Positions 10,539 to 21,903 of a stretch of 64,000 nt of DNA are shown in pieces; the stretch's first letter is position 1, and every line of letters begins with the position of its first letter. The notes beneath the pieces were generated by a model. The model did not search any database, had not been told where the DNA came from, and worked only from the letters and a program-made list of their open reading frames with translations. The DNA is from Allomyces arbusculus (Eukaryota; Blastocladiomycota; Blastocladiomycetes; Blastocladiales; Blastocladiaceae): NCBI GenBank assembly GCA_027604705.1, contig JADHYV010000012.1:310001-374000 (forward strand). Reading direction: 5' to 3'. The translations under genes and the position numbers were made by a program.

Positions 10539-12838
10539 ATGACCACAGTGGTCAAGGTCGCTGCCGTGCTCGTCTCGGCCCTCGCATGCCTTCCAAGAGC
10601 GCTCGCGCACGGACCATACCTACAAGGCGAAATTTCCGCGGCCGCGGCCGTCATCCATGTCGGCCACGAGACCATGATGCTCATCACCATGGGTGTGCTG
10701 CTCGCGTTTGTGCTCGCGAGCGCGCTTGCGCGGCTCGCCGTGCACCACATTGCACCGACCGCGCACCACAGCGCACCGGTTCCGGTATGGTTCGTACGCT
10801 TTGTGCGGCTCGCGTACAACCACCCGAACCGGCGCGACCTGGCACTCGCCGTGATCGTCTACCTGCCGCTCGTACTGGTCGCGGCACTGAGCACGGACTA
10901 CACGTACGACTTGACGTATAACCGGTTCGCGTGGATCGCCGTTGCGCACTTGCTCGTCGCCACGCTCCTGTCGGGCCCCTTCTCCCCGGCGTGCCTACTG
11001 CTCGCGCGACACCAAGTCCTGCGCTACCACGCGTTTTTCGCGCGCGCCGGGGCCGTGCTCGTCACGGTGCACATGGCGCTGCATCTCAACACGTGGGTGT
11101 CCTACGACGTCGTCCCGCAATTTCTGTGGGGTCGACCGGTTATGGTCTTTGGACTCGCCGCGTGGCTCGCGATCGCGACCATGGTCGTCACGTCCCTCCC
11201 GTGGCTGCGGAACCGCGCCTACACGGTCTTTGTCGCGATACACCATCTTATGTTCCTGGTTCTTATCGCATTCTCGGTCATGCACCGGTCCGCGATGACG
11301 CCGTACGCCGTGATCATGGCCTCGGCCGTCGTCGCCAACAAACTCGTGCTGGCCTACCAGGTCGTCCGTGGCCCCGCGCGGATCGAAATCCTGATCGACG
11401 ACCCGGCCGCTGCGGCAGCCGCGGCAGCCGCCGAAGCCCTGCACGCGCGTTCCCAGACAAGTCTGCACGTTGAGCAGTATCACCGTCGCGTGCGATCCGC
11501 CGAGTCCTTGACCGCGGCCACCAAAGTCGCGCGCACCCCATCCATGGCGCGCACGCGGCGCGGGAGTTCCGGACAGCACGCCAAGGTCGTGCAGGCGCGA
11601 CACTTGCGTCACTTACGGCACGCGAGCACGTCTTCGGTGCCGTCGAGCCACACAAGCTCACACGACAGCCTGACGCTGCCGAACTTGCATTCGGCCGCGA
11701 ACACGCCACTGTCATCGACGACCGCCGCGGACTCGGACTCGTCGGGGAGCCCCGTTCTCGTGCCCCGCGCGGACGCACACGTTGCCGCGGCCGTACCAGC
11801 GACGCCGCCAGCACGGTGTCCACCGGCGGTCGTCCGGGTCCGGATCGTGCCGTCGGCGTACTCGACGGCGTTGCACTCGATCGCGCCGCACCACACGCTC
11901 TACCTCGGCACTCCGCCCGTGTCCACGCTCCACCCGTACTCGCCGCGGCGGATACCGCGACACGCGCCTGCACACTTCGACGGTCGCGGTGGCCCCGCCG
12001 CGCCACTCCACCCGACGCCGTCGTTCCAGTCCCTCTCTGCCACGTGGGACGCCGTGGAACTGATCGTCTCGGCCGACTCGGCGTTTGCGAAAAAGCACTT
12101 ACTCCCACACGCCGTGCCGGGCGATCTCCCCACGACCACCGGTCCACGACGGGGCAGTATCGGGTCCGGTCGACGGCGGTCGGACTCGCTGGAAACGGCG
12201 GCCTCGTACGCGACGACGATTGCCGCCGCATCCTCGGCCAATCCGGCGGGCCTGGCCGTCGTGGTTCCGTGGACGGTCGTGTCGCCACTCCCCGTGGAGA
12301 AATTCGCGCGCGTCGTATTTGTGGCCGGTGGGACGGGCATCGCGTCGGTCTTGGCGTGGCTCGAGCGGTGGGCGGCGATGCCGCCGGCGTCGTCGTTGGC
12401 AAGGCATCTGGATACCCCGCCGCTGAAGGAGTTGGACGATATGGAGCTGGGGACCGGGAAACGGGTGCGGCGCGTGCCGAGGGAAATTATGGTCGTCTGG
12501 TTTGTGAGCAAGGAGCAGGATGCGGCGTGGGTCGATTCGGCCGCGTGGGTGGCAAGGGTACCGGAATTGGTGTGGAAGATGGTCGTGACAAGGGATGCGG
12601 ATGCGGCCCCCGCGAGTGAGGGCGAGCGCGCGGCAAGGGTCGCGAGGGAGGTGCCGTTGACTGCACCAGGCACGCTTGGGATTGGTACGATTGTCGTGAT
12701 TTCTCTTCTGGCATGCAAGTCCAATGAACTGACGAACTGTGTCGCCGTCGTGTAGTCTCGGGCCCCGTCGGCCTCGTACGCGCCGTCCAGGCGCTCGATC
12801 GCGACTGGTGGCTGCACGCCGAGCCGTTTGCGTGGTAA
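10539..12838 (+). CDS. ferric-reductase/NOX-superfamily membrane oxidoreductase with a large Ser-rich insertion
   Basis: Two exons, 10539-12684 and 12756-12838, give 742 residues. The protein starts with a signal-like hydrophobic stretch (about 3-23). About six further membrane segments follow (about 45-280), with histidines in the usual heme places (TVHMALHLN and VAIHHLMF). The FAD site reads HPYS near residue 465 instead of the common HPFT/S. The NADPH loop GGTGI is at about 597-601. The second exon supplies the end, SGPVGLVRAV and PFAW, where the family has a CGP-type motif. Family role: moving electrons from cytosolic NADPH across the membrane, often to reduce ferric iron. Odd points are about 170 low-complexity Ser/Thr/Ala/His-rich residues between the last membrane segment and the FAD site, and another insertion before the NADPH loop. 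The substrate cannot be told. Confidence 0.75.
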
Positions 12839-12860
12839 CCGTGCTAGCCAGATCGCGTCC

Positions 12861-12895
12861 GGCAGCGGCGGCGGCAGCAGCAGCAGCAGCAGCAA
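12861..12895. repeat. GGC/CAG microsatellite
   Basis: An imperfect GGC then CAG tract in the 3' region just after the reductase-like gene, in the 160-base gap before the convergent ALG13 gene. Confidence 0.85.
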
Positions 12896-13002
12896 GGGAA
12901 TACCCCTGGAGTGTGTGTTTTCCCTGTTGTCTTTTTTGGGCTTGTCGCCACAAATGTACAAATTGTAGACTTGTCTCGACCTTTGCATTCGTCAATGAAC
13001 CG

Positions 13003-13573
13003 CTATGCCGCATCAAAAATGACCTGCGCGAGGACCGACGGGAACCGGTCTTTCACCTGTGCCGGGAACGGGACGAGGTCGACATGGTGCACGGCCGCCA
13101 GCGCCTGGTCGAGTGATCTACACGGCGCGCGCATGCGAAGTCAGTCAATTTCCAATCCATCGCATGTCGTACACGGATCCCGCAACGTACTCGGGCTCGC
13201 ACGATACCAAGTGCCCCCTTAGGTGCAACTCGAGTGCCAATTCGCGCTGATGATTATCCATCAATGCGCTATTCACAACCGCGACCACTTTCCTCTCTCC
13301 ACCGGGCGCGCGCAGGGCTTCGAGCAAACACCCGGCGCCAGCGTGTGTCACGACCAGGTGTGCGCGCGCGACTTCGTCGGCCAAGGAGGGGGCGTAAGCG
13401 AAAGCGTGCACGGAGAGTGGTGTGTTGGGTGGGATGGTGGGTTCGTAGGCGCCGGCTTGGATCTGGAGCGACGTGTAGCCAAGTTTGGCGAGCTGGGCCA
13501 AGGCGGGTGGAGCGAGGATCGCGTCAACGAGCGCGGGGAAGGTGGTGGTGCCGACGGTTACAAGGACATGCAT
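13003..13573 (-). CDS. ALG13: ALG13-like UDP-GlcNAc transferase catalytic subunit
   Basis: Two exons, 13573-13191 and 13117-13003, give 165 residues, the size of a single-domain ALG13. Diagnostic motifs are VTVGTTTFPAL at the start, the HAGAGCLLEAL loop for the nucleotide sugar, and the following VVAVVNSALMDNHQREL segment. The small second exon adds the C-terminal helix and PFPAQ, which family members carry. Known role: ALG13 joins membrane-bound ALG14 on the cytosolic face of the ER and adds the second GlcNAc to the dolichol-linked oligosaccharide for N-glycosylation. ALG14 is not in the window. The intron (GTACGT...GTGTAG) restores the frame exactly. Confidence 0.9.
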
Positions 13574-13680
13574 GGCCCAGTGCGTCAAGTGCGGCGAGTT
13601 GCGAAGGTGTGTGAGGGCGCGGTGAGGGCAATCAAGGGTTTGATCGGCAGAGCTGGAGGTTAAGAACGATTTGAACAGCG

Positions 13681-13702
13681 CGACGCGACGCGACGCGACG
13701 CG
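13681..13702. repeat. short CGACG tandem repeat
   Basis: About four copies of CGACG between ALG13 and PTH2, in the ALG13 upstream region. Confidence 0.8.
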
Positions 13703-13805
13703 GTCACGTCGCGATGACAGAATCCAGTTCAAGGTTGTTGCCGAAGAACATGTCCATATATACAACAAACACGCTGCCGATCTTGCTCCCACCTCTCTTG
13801 CTGGA

Positions 13806-14805
13806 TCAGTACAGCTTGAGGTGCTTGGTGACCTGATCGATGATCTCGACGGGGCCCGGGCCAATCGCCAGGACCGTACGCGATCCGGCGGCGATTTGCG
13901 TACGGCCAGCGTCACGAATCGACTTGGCCGAGAGCGACAACGACTGCGCGAGGGCCTCGAGTTCGAGCCTAATGCTGTCGTGGTCAGCGTCGTGTTGGCC
14001 AACATGCGCGGTGCAGGGAGTCAGGAGCACGCACATTTCGTCTTCGGAGTTGACTTTGAGCGCGACCTTGGCCTGACCAGAGTACTCCCACGCCTCGGCG
14101 AGCTGGTGGAGAAACGTGAGCATGTGCTGCGCGTACAGACCCCGAGGAGTTTCGGAGTACGTGCCTTGGGGTTGTGGCGAACGCAGTGCTTGTAAGCGGC
14201 GAGGCACGCGTGGCAGCACTACGCAGGACAGTGTGCGCGTATGAGCGGCGCGGATACCGAGGACAGGCACGACAGATCGGTGCGTTTGCGTACCTGGGCC
14301 GCGACCTTGCCCTTGGTCATGCCAAGGTCGTTGCGAACGACGAGCACCTGCCGGAGGAGAGCCACGAGATGAGACGATCTGATCTCTGGCCGAGCGACCT
14401 GGGCGCCAATGCGCGCACCATCTTGAAATCTCTGTACTTGCGCGCGTCAATGACGGGCGCACTGCCATCCTGAATCCGCCGCGTGCAGCCGTGTCAGTGC
14501 ATACTGGCCGGCACCTGGATCCAGCTGTCGGATCAAATCTGTACTGCTGGTGCATCCTCGTCGCTCTCGGCATCGCTTTCGTCGGAACTGCTGCTGCTTT
14601 CATGGTCCGACGTGCTCTTGTCGTGCTTGGGTCGTGCGGCCGTGGCGCTGATGGCGGCCTGGACGGATTGCGTGCGGCCTGCGACGAGCCAGGCGCCGAG
14701 CGTGCCCGAGACGAGCGCTGTGGCCACGATCTGGGCCGAGTGCCAGACGGCGGCTGGGTCGCCGCGCAGCAGGTCGGTGGTGAAGGACTTGACAGCTTGC
14801 AACAT
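13806..14805 (-). CDS. PTH2: peptidyl-tRNA hydrolase 2 (PTH2/Bit1)
   Basis: Six exons: 14805-14545, 14469-14419, 14347-14294, 14218-14165, 14102-14035 and 13974-13806, giving 218 residues. The PTH2 core is plain once spliced: VVRNDLGMTKGKVAAQ, then CCHACLAAYKH, WEYSGQAKVALKV, DAGRTQIAAGSRTVL, and the family's HLKLY end. The N-terminal exon has a hydrophobic segment (about 22-42) and an acidic Ser/Asp/Glu tail, matching the outer-membrane mitochondrial anchor of eukaryotic PTH2. Known role: freeing tRNA from stalled peptidyl-tRNA. Five introns in 1 kb. The fourth seems to use a GC donor (AAG|GCACGT at 14164): the nearby GT donor would break the frame, while GC-AG keeps it with a 62-base intron ending at 14103. 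A single long frame over this locus reads through introns and is not the product. Confidence 0.88.
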
Positions 14806-15361
14806 GGCGCGCGGTTCGAGTGCGACGGATCTGCGGCGATGCAGGCAGGACCCTGGACCAGCAGCTGGTGCGGTGTGTCGGTGGCAGCCGGTTGCGCGTG
14901 AGGTGGATGCGGTGGAGGGTGCCACGTGGGGCGCCCGTCAGAAGGATCGGCGAGCGCGGCACGCAGGCAGCTTCCTGGCTGTGATTTCTCGAACAGGTTG
15001 AGTGTGCACCTCAGCCACAGGCCAAGCCACACCACCGCACCGCAGCCGAGCGCCTTGCGCAACCCAAGCACGATGGCCCATGAACGCGGCCGAGCACGAT
15101 CGCGCGGGTTTCTTCATGATGACTTTGCGCGGGCACCACCACGACCACGGCCACCTCACCACGACCACCCCAAGCCGCGCTGCACGTCTTGACCGGCACG
15201 GCACACCAGCGCGCTGCCAACTTGCTGCAAGCTTGCGCACCTCTTCCGCGCGCGCCGACGCTGCGCCGAGAGCCTGCGCCCGCCTTCGCCCACTTTCTCC
15301 GCGCGCCAACCGCTCCGACCGCCGGCAAGGCCCAGTCGAACCAAAAGACGCGGTGGAGAGC
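14806..15361. other. divergent intergenic region
   Basis: 556 bases between the PTH2 start (minus) and the start of the unknown protein at 15362 (plus). It must hold both promoters. No ORF in it looks real and no clear motif was seen. Confidence 0.4.
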
Positions 15362-17891
15362 ATGGCCTCGTTTCCGCTCTCGTCGCTCGCCAACTCGTCG
15401 TCGTCGGGCCTGACCAGCAGCACGACACGCCTCCTCCCGGCCAACACCTCGTCCAACCCATCGAGTCCGCCGCGCAGCGGCTCCGCCACCACCACCAGCA
15501 ACTACCCTGCCAACGGCAAACCCACGCGCCCGACGTCGGGGCTCGTGTCGTCGCTCGCGCTGCCGTCTATCCTCGACAGCTCCACGCCACAGCAGCAGCA
15601 ACCTCGCGCTCCGAGCGGTCCCTCGCCTCACGCCATGTCGGCTGCCCCTGCCGTCGCCCCCGCTGCCGCACCCGGTGGTCCCGCAGGCCCCGCACCCAAT
15701 GGCGCGTCTTCTCCCGCACCCAACGGTGCCCCCGCTGCTTCCGCAGCTCCCGCTGCTCCCGGCACTACCTCGCCCGACGCACCGGGCGCGCCCATGCGCC
15801 GGCGCACGATGCAGCAGAACCCGGCCGCGATCGCCGCCTCGCGCGCGTCCATGGCGGGCATCCCCGTCACGGGCACGCGGCCCGTGTTTGTGCTGAATGC
15901 CTGGAAACAGTACCTGTTTGTGGCCAAACCTACGGTGCCAGCGTCCGAGGGCGCCTACATGTTTGTGGATAAGATGGCGCCGATGCGCACCGTCTTCTCG
16001 CTGCTCAAGTACGCGCCGGGCCAGGCGCCCGTGGTCGTGTTGAATGTCGAGTCTGGGCTGAAGGTGTTGTTGCGATTCGGGTCGCCGCCGCGGTATGTCG
16101 GGACGGAGCAAGATGGCGTGTTGAAGGTGGTCACGACCCCGAACTCGTTTTGTGTGTGGACGATGCAGGTACGTTGGAGAGTGGCCCGAGGTGGTCGTTT
16201 GGACGTGGTGCCGCTCTGATGTGGACGAAATGAACGTGTGCTTACTCACAGTCGTGCGGTTCGAACCATACAGGCGTTCGAAGGCGGCTTCTTCTCGCTC
16301 ACGCACCCGACCAAGCAACTGCTCGTCGTGCAAGACGGCAAACTCGCGCTCGGCCCCGCCGACGCCGGGTGGGAGAAAATGTTCACCGTCGAGCCAGTCC
16401 CTACGGCGCGCCCGCCCGTCCCGCCACCGCCCATGATGGCCGCGCCGCCGCCCGCCATGCAGCGCGCAATCGGCGCCATCGATCCGGCGCGTCAACCGCT
16501 CCTGTCCTCGACCGCATCAATTGGACCCGCCTCGGTCGTCGCGTCGTCGACCGTCGTCAACGGCACGCCCATGCCGCCGCGCCCACCGGGGTTCGGCGCA
16601 CCGGGGTCTTCGGTCGGGATCGGCGGCAGCATGGTTGGCACGCCCGCACCACCGACGCCGGGCATGATGATGGCGCCGCCGCTCATGGGCGGACTGGCCA
16701 TGGGGATGACGGGCGGTGCCGGGCCCGCAGCCGCGGCCGCGCCCGTGATCAAGGGCCCCGCGCGTGCGCCGGGCGCGCCGTCGGCGAACTTGACGCAGCC
16801 GGTCGGGATCAAGGATATCAAGGACCGGTACCTGACGCGGTCGGCGAAAGCCGGGATCCCGTATACGTTTATCAAGTTGGACGTGCAGAAGGACCCGATG
16901 CGCGTGCTCTACTTCAATGTGCACTTGGTCACCGACACGAAGGTCTACCAGACGGCCGCGTTTGATTTGAATGCGGGGCATCACCAGAAACTGGCATTGC
17001 AGTGCGCCGACTCGGAGTTGTATTTGGGCGTGAACTTGTCGTCCAAGCAGCTGGAAGAGTCGGAACAGGTCGAGCAGGCGACGGTCTGGGAGTTTGTCAA
17101 GCTCGCGCACCACGCGCTCGCGTTCTCGCTGCTGCATGTCGCGACCAACCAAATGCTCACAGCCGACCCGAAGACGGGCGCGCTGCAGCTCGTGCAGCGT
17201 GGGTCGCCCGCCGGGAACAAGTCGTTGCTGCACCAGGCGTTTGTCCTGCATATGCCGATCAACCTCGTTCAGGCTGTGCAGGCGCAGCAGGCGCCGCACA
17301 TGCCCTGGATCGCGAAAGCGATGCCGTACATTTCGGCCGTTGGTACGTTCTTGACCCCAAACTTGCATAGTCGCGCTGCCTGAACTCGATGCTCATGTTC
17401 GACCGCAACTAGGTGCGATTGGCGGTGTCGTGACCGGTGCCGCGCTTGTCGCCAACATCATGAAATCATCGGCCGCGTCGTCGGCCGCAGCCGCTGCCAA
17501 CCACCCAGTGACCCCGGTGACCCCGGCCGCCGGCCCGACCGCGACCGCGACGCCCACGGCCACCCCCACCGCTTCCGCCACGCCCGCAGCCACGCCTACC
17601 GGATCCATGACCGCAGCCCCGACCAACGGCGACCATTTGGTCGATGCGACGGGCGGCGCCACGGCGGGCCACTTTGACGTGGACGCGGCCGCGCGCGACC
17701 TGGGTCTGACGGACCTCCACGACGACGGGTGGGGTGTGGGCAGTGGGTCCGACTTGGCGACCACGTATGAGACGATCGCGCGCGGTGACCATGGGCCAGT
17801 GGACCATGCGGGGATGGACGAGTTGGGGTTGGCCGTGGATGGCCATGGGCATGTCGTGGGCGGTGCGTTTGATCATGGGCACTTTGAGTAG
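15362..17891 (+). CDS. uncharacterised 784-residue protein, two globular regions with low-complexity linkers
   Basis: Three exons, 15362-16168, 16274-17342 and 17413-17891. I do not recognise the family. Residues 1-165 are Ser, Pro and Ala-rich. A globular region at about 170-320 (FVLNAWKQYLFVAKP ... FFSLTHPTKQLLVVQDGKL) has short beta-strand-like repeats that resemble a beta-trefoil. A Pro/Gly/Met-rich linker follows to about 440. A second globular region lies at about 450-610 (YTFIKLDVQKDPMRVLYF ... ALQCADSELYLGVNL). A hydrophobic glycine-rich stretch (AVGAIGGVVTGAALVANI, about 622-640) could be a membrane segment. The end is Thr/Pro-rich, then Asp/Gly/His-rich. All three exons join in frame with GTACGT donors. 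The start at 15362 is the ATG nearest the Ser-rich part; an upstream in-frame ATG at about 15086 is possible. Confidence 0.7.
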
Positions 17892-18159
17892 GAGGGAGGG
17901 TGTCAGTCGGTTGTGTCGCGCGTGGACGTGCGCGAGCAGATTGCATTTTGTACAGCTCTTTTCCGTTAGCTTTTTTGGTCGTGATCGTGTTGCTTTTTCC
18001 GTCGTTTGGTTTTTGGTCGTGCCGCTCTCCACGGCACGTTCATCCGCACTGCCTCCTTTCTTTGCAAGTCGTCACGGTCGGTAATTTGGAATGGTTTTTT
18101 GCTGACTCGTGTTTGTCGACGATCAGTGAGCAAAAACCACATCATGTATTCCATTCCGT
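17892..18159. other. short convergent intergenic region
   Basis: 268 bases between the ends of the unknown protein gene (plus) and the thioredoxin-like gene (minus). It is T-rich and probably holds both 3' untranslated regions. Confidence 0.4.
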
Positions 18160-18642
18160 CTAACCGAGGAACGCGGCCAACTTGTCGGCATCGGCGCAAT
18201 CTTCCTCGACGAGCCGCTCGGCGGCACCGTCGGCGGTCCAGCGAATGAGCGTTGGGATCCGCTCGAGCTGGATTTGCTCATGCGCGCGGTAGAAGTTGTC
18301 GGACGAGCGCCACCTACAGAATGCGCGCGAGAGAACCATCACCGCGAGTCAGGAACAGACCAAAAACCGAGACGCAAGAACAGGAGCTGCTTCAACAGCA
18401 ACGTACGAGGCGCGGTCACCAATTGGCACCTCGACGAGCGTCAAGTTGGCCGAGTTCGCGTGCGCGAGCAGCGCGCGGCGAATCGTCGGGTCGGCCACGA
18501 CACAGTCCGGGCAAAACGACTCGCCCGTCTCGGGCAGCTCAGTGCCGAAAAAGACGACGTAGACGGGGCCAGGGGCGGCGGCGACGATCTCGGCAATGGT
18601 CGACTCGAACTCGGCGGGGTCGTTGATGCGCTTGGCCTTCAT
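18160..18642 (-). CDS. TRP14/TXNDC17-type thioredoxin-like protein
   Basis: Two exons, 18642-18407 and 18313-18160, give 129 residues. The fold is thioredoxin-like. The active-site region reads ESFCPDCVVADP, matching the CPDC redox motif of TXNDC17; the family usually has Trp where this has Phe. The second exon gives IPTLIRW, the cis-proline strand, and a C-terminal helix. Known role: a cytosolic oxidoreductase kept reduced by thioredoxin reductase and acting on disulphides such as L-cystine. The spliced product has the family's usual length. It is divergently placed with CSN6, about 550 bases apart. Confidence 0.82.
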
Positions 18643-19190
18643 GGTTGGTGGTTGGTTGGGTCGGTTGGTTGGGGGAGAGAGAATGGGTTTGCGGGTTCGT
18701 GTCGCGCGATTTGATGAGGTGAACAGGTCGCGCCATGGGTCCGTTGAGCGCCGCCCGCCGCTTCATCCGCCGCATTTGTCCTTTGGCCCGCTCCCGAGGC
18801 GCACCACCGGCACCATGTTACGGAGTGCGCGGCGCGCCGGCATCGCTTTACGTGCACTGCGGCAAGTTGACAGCAACCGCCAGCAAGGGAGAGCATGTGG
18901 AAGACGGCGGCCGGTGCCAGCACGGATGCCAGCGACCAAGTCGCGGCCCCGTGACTTGGCCTGCATGTCGGCCTTGCTGCATCCGAGTCACTTCGCGCGC
19001 GAGCAGGCCCAGCACCACCACGGTCGCGACGATCCTGGCCAGCACCAACGCGTCGTGCACGACAGCATCCGCAGCGGCAACCGTCCGCGCGCACGAGCAT
19101 CAGCAGCAGCGCCCACACCCGCGTCGCCAACCCGATCAAGCCTGGCAGCGCGCCGTTTCTTCACCGACCACGCCTTAATTCAATTCCACC
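18643..19190. other. divergent intergenic region, possible unrecognised small gene
   Basis: The minus strand here codes hydrophobic stretches such as IGLATRVWALLLMLV (about 19100-19139) and ALVLARIVATVVVLGLLA (about 19000-19055). They lie in different frames, and I could not join them with convincing splice sites. A small membrane protein is possible but not claimed. Otherwise this is promoter sequence for two genes. Confidence 0.3.
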
Positions 19191-20710
19191 ATGGCAGAGT
19201 CGAGCTTCGACTACGCCGTGTACGGCTGCGCCATGATGATTGCGCGAAATCTTGTCTGTGGAACGCGTCCCGGCCATGAATCCCTCGAATTGACGCGTCT
19301 TGCCGTCGCTCGTGCAGGCACCCGCTGGCAATCCTCAACATTTCCGACCAGTTCACGCGCATGCGCGTGCAGAACACGGTCACGGCGTCGCCTGGGCTCG
19401 GTATGCGCAGTCTTTCTTGATGGCCGCGCTATCGGTAACGCCGCTGACTCGGCACAACACACATGAGTCTTTGGCGCCCTGCTCGGCATCCAGTCGGGCC
19501 GACGCGTCGAGATCTTCACGTCGTTTGAAGTGCAAGTGCACGCGCCGCAGTTTACCGTCGACACGGAGCTGCTCAAGACGCGGCTTGAGCAGTGTACGTT
19601 TTCCGACGATCACGACCACGTCGGCATGTGCCGTATCCACAAGCTCACCCGCGTCTGTCTATTTTCAGACAAGGAGGTCTTCCCGGAATACGACTTCCTC
19701 GGATGGTACTCGACGTCGGTGCAGTCGCCGACCGCGCGCGAACTGCACCTGCACAAGCAGTTTATGGCCTTCAACGAGTTGCCCGTACACGCGCGGCTCG
19801 ACCCGTCGCTGCTCGGCACCAAGGCCCTGCCGTTTTATCTCTACGAGTCAGCCACCGACTCGACCACGGGCGAGCTCTCGCTCGTCGAAGTGCCCGTTAA
19901 AGTCGAGACGTCTGAGCCCGAGCGGATAGCAGTGGAGGGGGTCACCAAGGAAGTGGCCGCAGGTGCAGGCGCGGAGGGGGCATGTGCGTATCAAATCTGT
20001 TTGCTCGTGAAGAGGAGAAAGGATCTGACGCAATTTCGTTGGTTCAGTGATCCAGCACTTGTCGTCGCAGAGCAGCGCGCTCGTCATGCTGCACACACGC
20101 ATCCAGGCCATCTTGGCATACGTGAAGCAGGTCCAGGCCGGTACGTCCATTGCTGACTTTCAACGATCGCTCGGACGCTGGACTCATCGACTTCGCGTTG
20201 ACTCCGTTTAGGCACGCTCCCGCCGGACCACGATCTGCTTCGCCAAGTCGCGAGCATTGTCCATCGACTGCCGACCATTTCGAGCTCTGAATTTTCTGAG
20301 GCGCTCGCCAAGGTGTGCGCGATTCGCACAGCTCGTCTTCATTCCTAGACCGTGCACTGACCAACCAGTTGCGACTCGTAGGAACACAACGACATCCTGC
20401 TCGCCATGTACCTGGCCGTCATGACCAAGACCACGCAGGCCACGAACCAGGTCCGTCCATCTTCCCTTTCCCACCGTCACTTGCCGATTTCCCACTGACA
20501 TGCGCACGACGCCATATACAGATGGTCAACAAGCACCTGCAGACGCAATCGAACTCGGGCGCCGCCGGCGGCATGCTCCCGGGCCACCACAGCGGACCCT
20601 TTGGTGGCCGCGGGATGCGCGGGTTCGGCGGAAGTTCTGGTGGCGGCGGCAGGGGCGCGCGCGCGTCGGTCATGGCCGCGCTGCAGGGTGGTGCTACGCC
20701 GTGGTCGTAA
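19191..20710 (+). CDS. CSN6: COP9 signalosome subunit 6 (MPN domain)
   Basis: Eight exons: 19191-19219, 19318-19400, 19468-19593, 19669-19983, 20048-20140, 20212-20312, 20382-20450 and 20522-20710, giving 334 residues. The MPN domain begins VHPLAILNISDQFTRM, followed by FGALLGIQSGRRVEIF and YDFLGWYSTS. ETSEPERIAVEGV is the CSN6 counterpart of its conserved ETEEAERI segment. The JAMM metal ligands are absent, as expected for this non-catalytic MPN subunit. The C-terminal half (MLHTRIQAILAYVKQVQ, MYLAVMTKTTQATNQ) fits the helical bundle of CSN6. Known role: a structural partner of CSN5 in the complex that removes NEDD8 from cullins. A Gly/Arg-rich tail of about 45 residues is unusual for the family. 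The donor of exon 4 has two possible sites close together. Confidence 0.88.
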
Positions 20711-20794
20711 GGTTGCGGGACTCGGTCGTGGCGGAAGGAAGCGACGCGCGTAAGATCGCGAGGATGGAGAGGCGGGGTGGAGGATGTGTAAACG

Positions 20795-21790
20795 TGGTGA
20801 GTGCCTGTTGGGTCCATGACGGCGGAATTGAAGGGAGGTGTCGTTGTTTGGTATGCGGAATTGTTGGAGCGAGGTCGTGGCATATTTTGGGATGGAAGCC
20901 TGGTACTCTGTGCTCAACACTTTGGTGGTTGGAAACTATTTCATGCAGTACCGCTCGGTATCAGCAAGCCGCAATGCGAGCTGGCGCGGATCCGACCAGG
21001 CCGGGACCCCCTAGGCGATGTCGCTTTTCTCCACCAGGTGGGGGCGGTGCGCGTGACTGGGGCGGTGATTGATGAGCTTCCAGACACGCTTATGGCAGCC
21101 GCCAACGGCGACGCGCATCAGTGGCACTGGACCGTCCGCCAAGTGTACACGGATGGCTCACTCGACACGGCGACTGGCCGGGCTGGCGCCGAAATTTCTT
21201 TACCGGGCCCCTACGAGGGCGCCATCGAAGCGCGCATGCTGCCCGCTGCCGGGTCCGCTGTCCTCGACGCGTGCCGAGCTGTTTGCTCTCCTCATCACGG
21301 CAATCAAGAGTGAGCGTTGGGACCTGGCGTCAACACCTATGGTCAAGTTCGATGCTGCGCCACTGGATAGTCACCTCAAACACCTCGCAGCCTTTGGGTC
21401 ACGATCAGGCCACGTTAGATCAGTCTCAGGATGTCGCGCCAACGCCCACCGCGCTTGCGAAGCCTCTTCGGGGCGCGACATTGTGCGGCGGCACGCGATC
21501 ACGCCACTGGTCCTCTGGGACCATGTCCTCTTACAGTTACAGACTGCATTCCATGGTTGTGACTTGCCAAAGATCAAACCCTGGCTTCACTCACTGTCCA
21601 CCGCCCAGCGCGCACCCGAGTCCTCTCAGCGCTATCTGCACGCTGTCCACCCGTCGTCAAGACGTCCCAGCCATGAGACTCACAGGGGTGAGCATCTGCT
21701 CCCCAGTCCTCTCTACTCGCTTACCCACTTTCTGTGAGCTCAACTGGAACGATCTTGCAACTGCACGCCCAGGTCATCGGCCCCTGCCAT
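20795..21790 (+). mobile_element. LINE-like remnant with an RNase H-like segment
   Basis: Broken frames on the plus strand include VYTDGSLDTATGRAGAEI (about 21147-21200) and then AELFALLITAIKS in a shifted frame. This is the Asp-bearing first motif and the Glu-bearing helix of RNase H as found at the end of fungal non-LTR retrotransposons. Further on, DQATLDQSQDVAPTPTALA also reads like LINE sequence. No reverse transcriptase, start or poly-A tail is visible, so only a 3' fragment seems left. It lies directly before an inverted repeat. Assignment to LINEs is by motif only. Confidence 0.45.
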
Positions 21791-21903
21791 TTTGTTCCTT
21801 CGTCTAATTTGGACCTTCAAGTGGTCAACTGCGACAAGGAGCGTGAAAATCTCAGAGCTTGTGGACAAATCAATGTCAAGTGACTTAAGCTGTGTCATGG
21901 CTA

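Noticed and set aside
13806-15071. 421-codon minus-strand frame over PTH2
   Set aside because: It reads through introns and promoter DNA; only its last part is real PTH2 exon sequence, and the rest of PTH2 lies in other frames.
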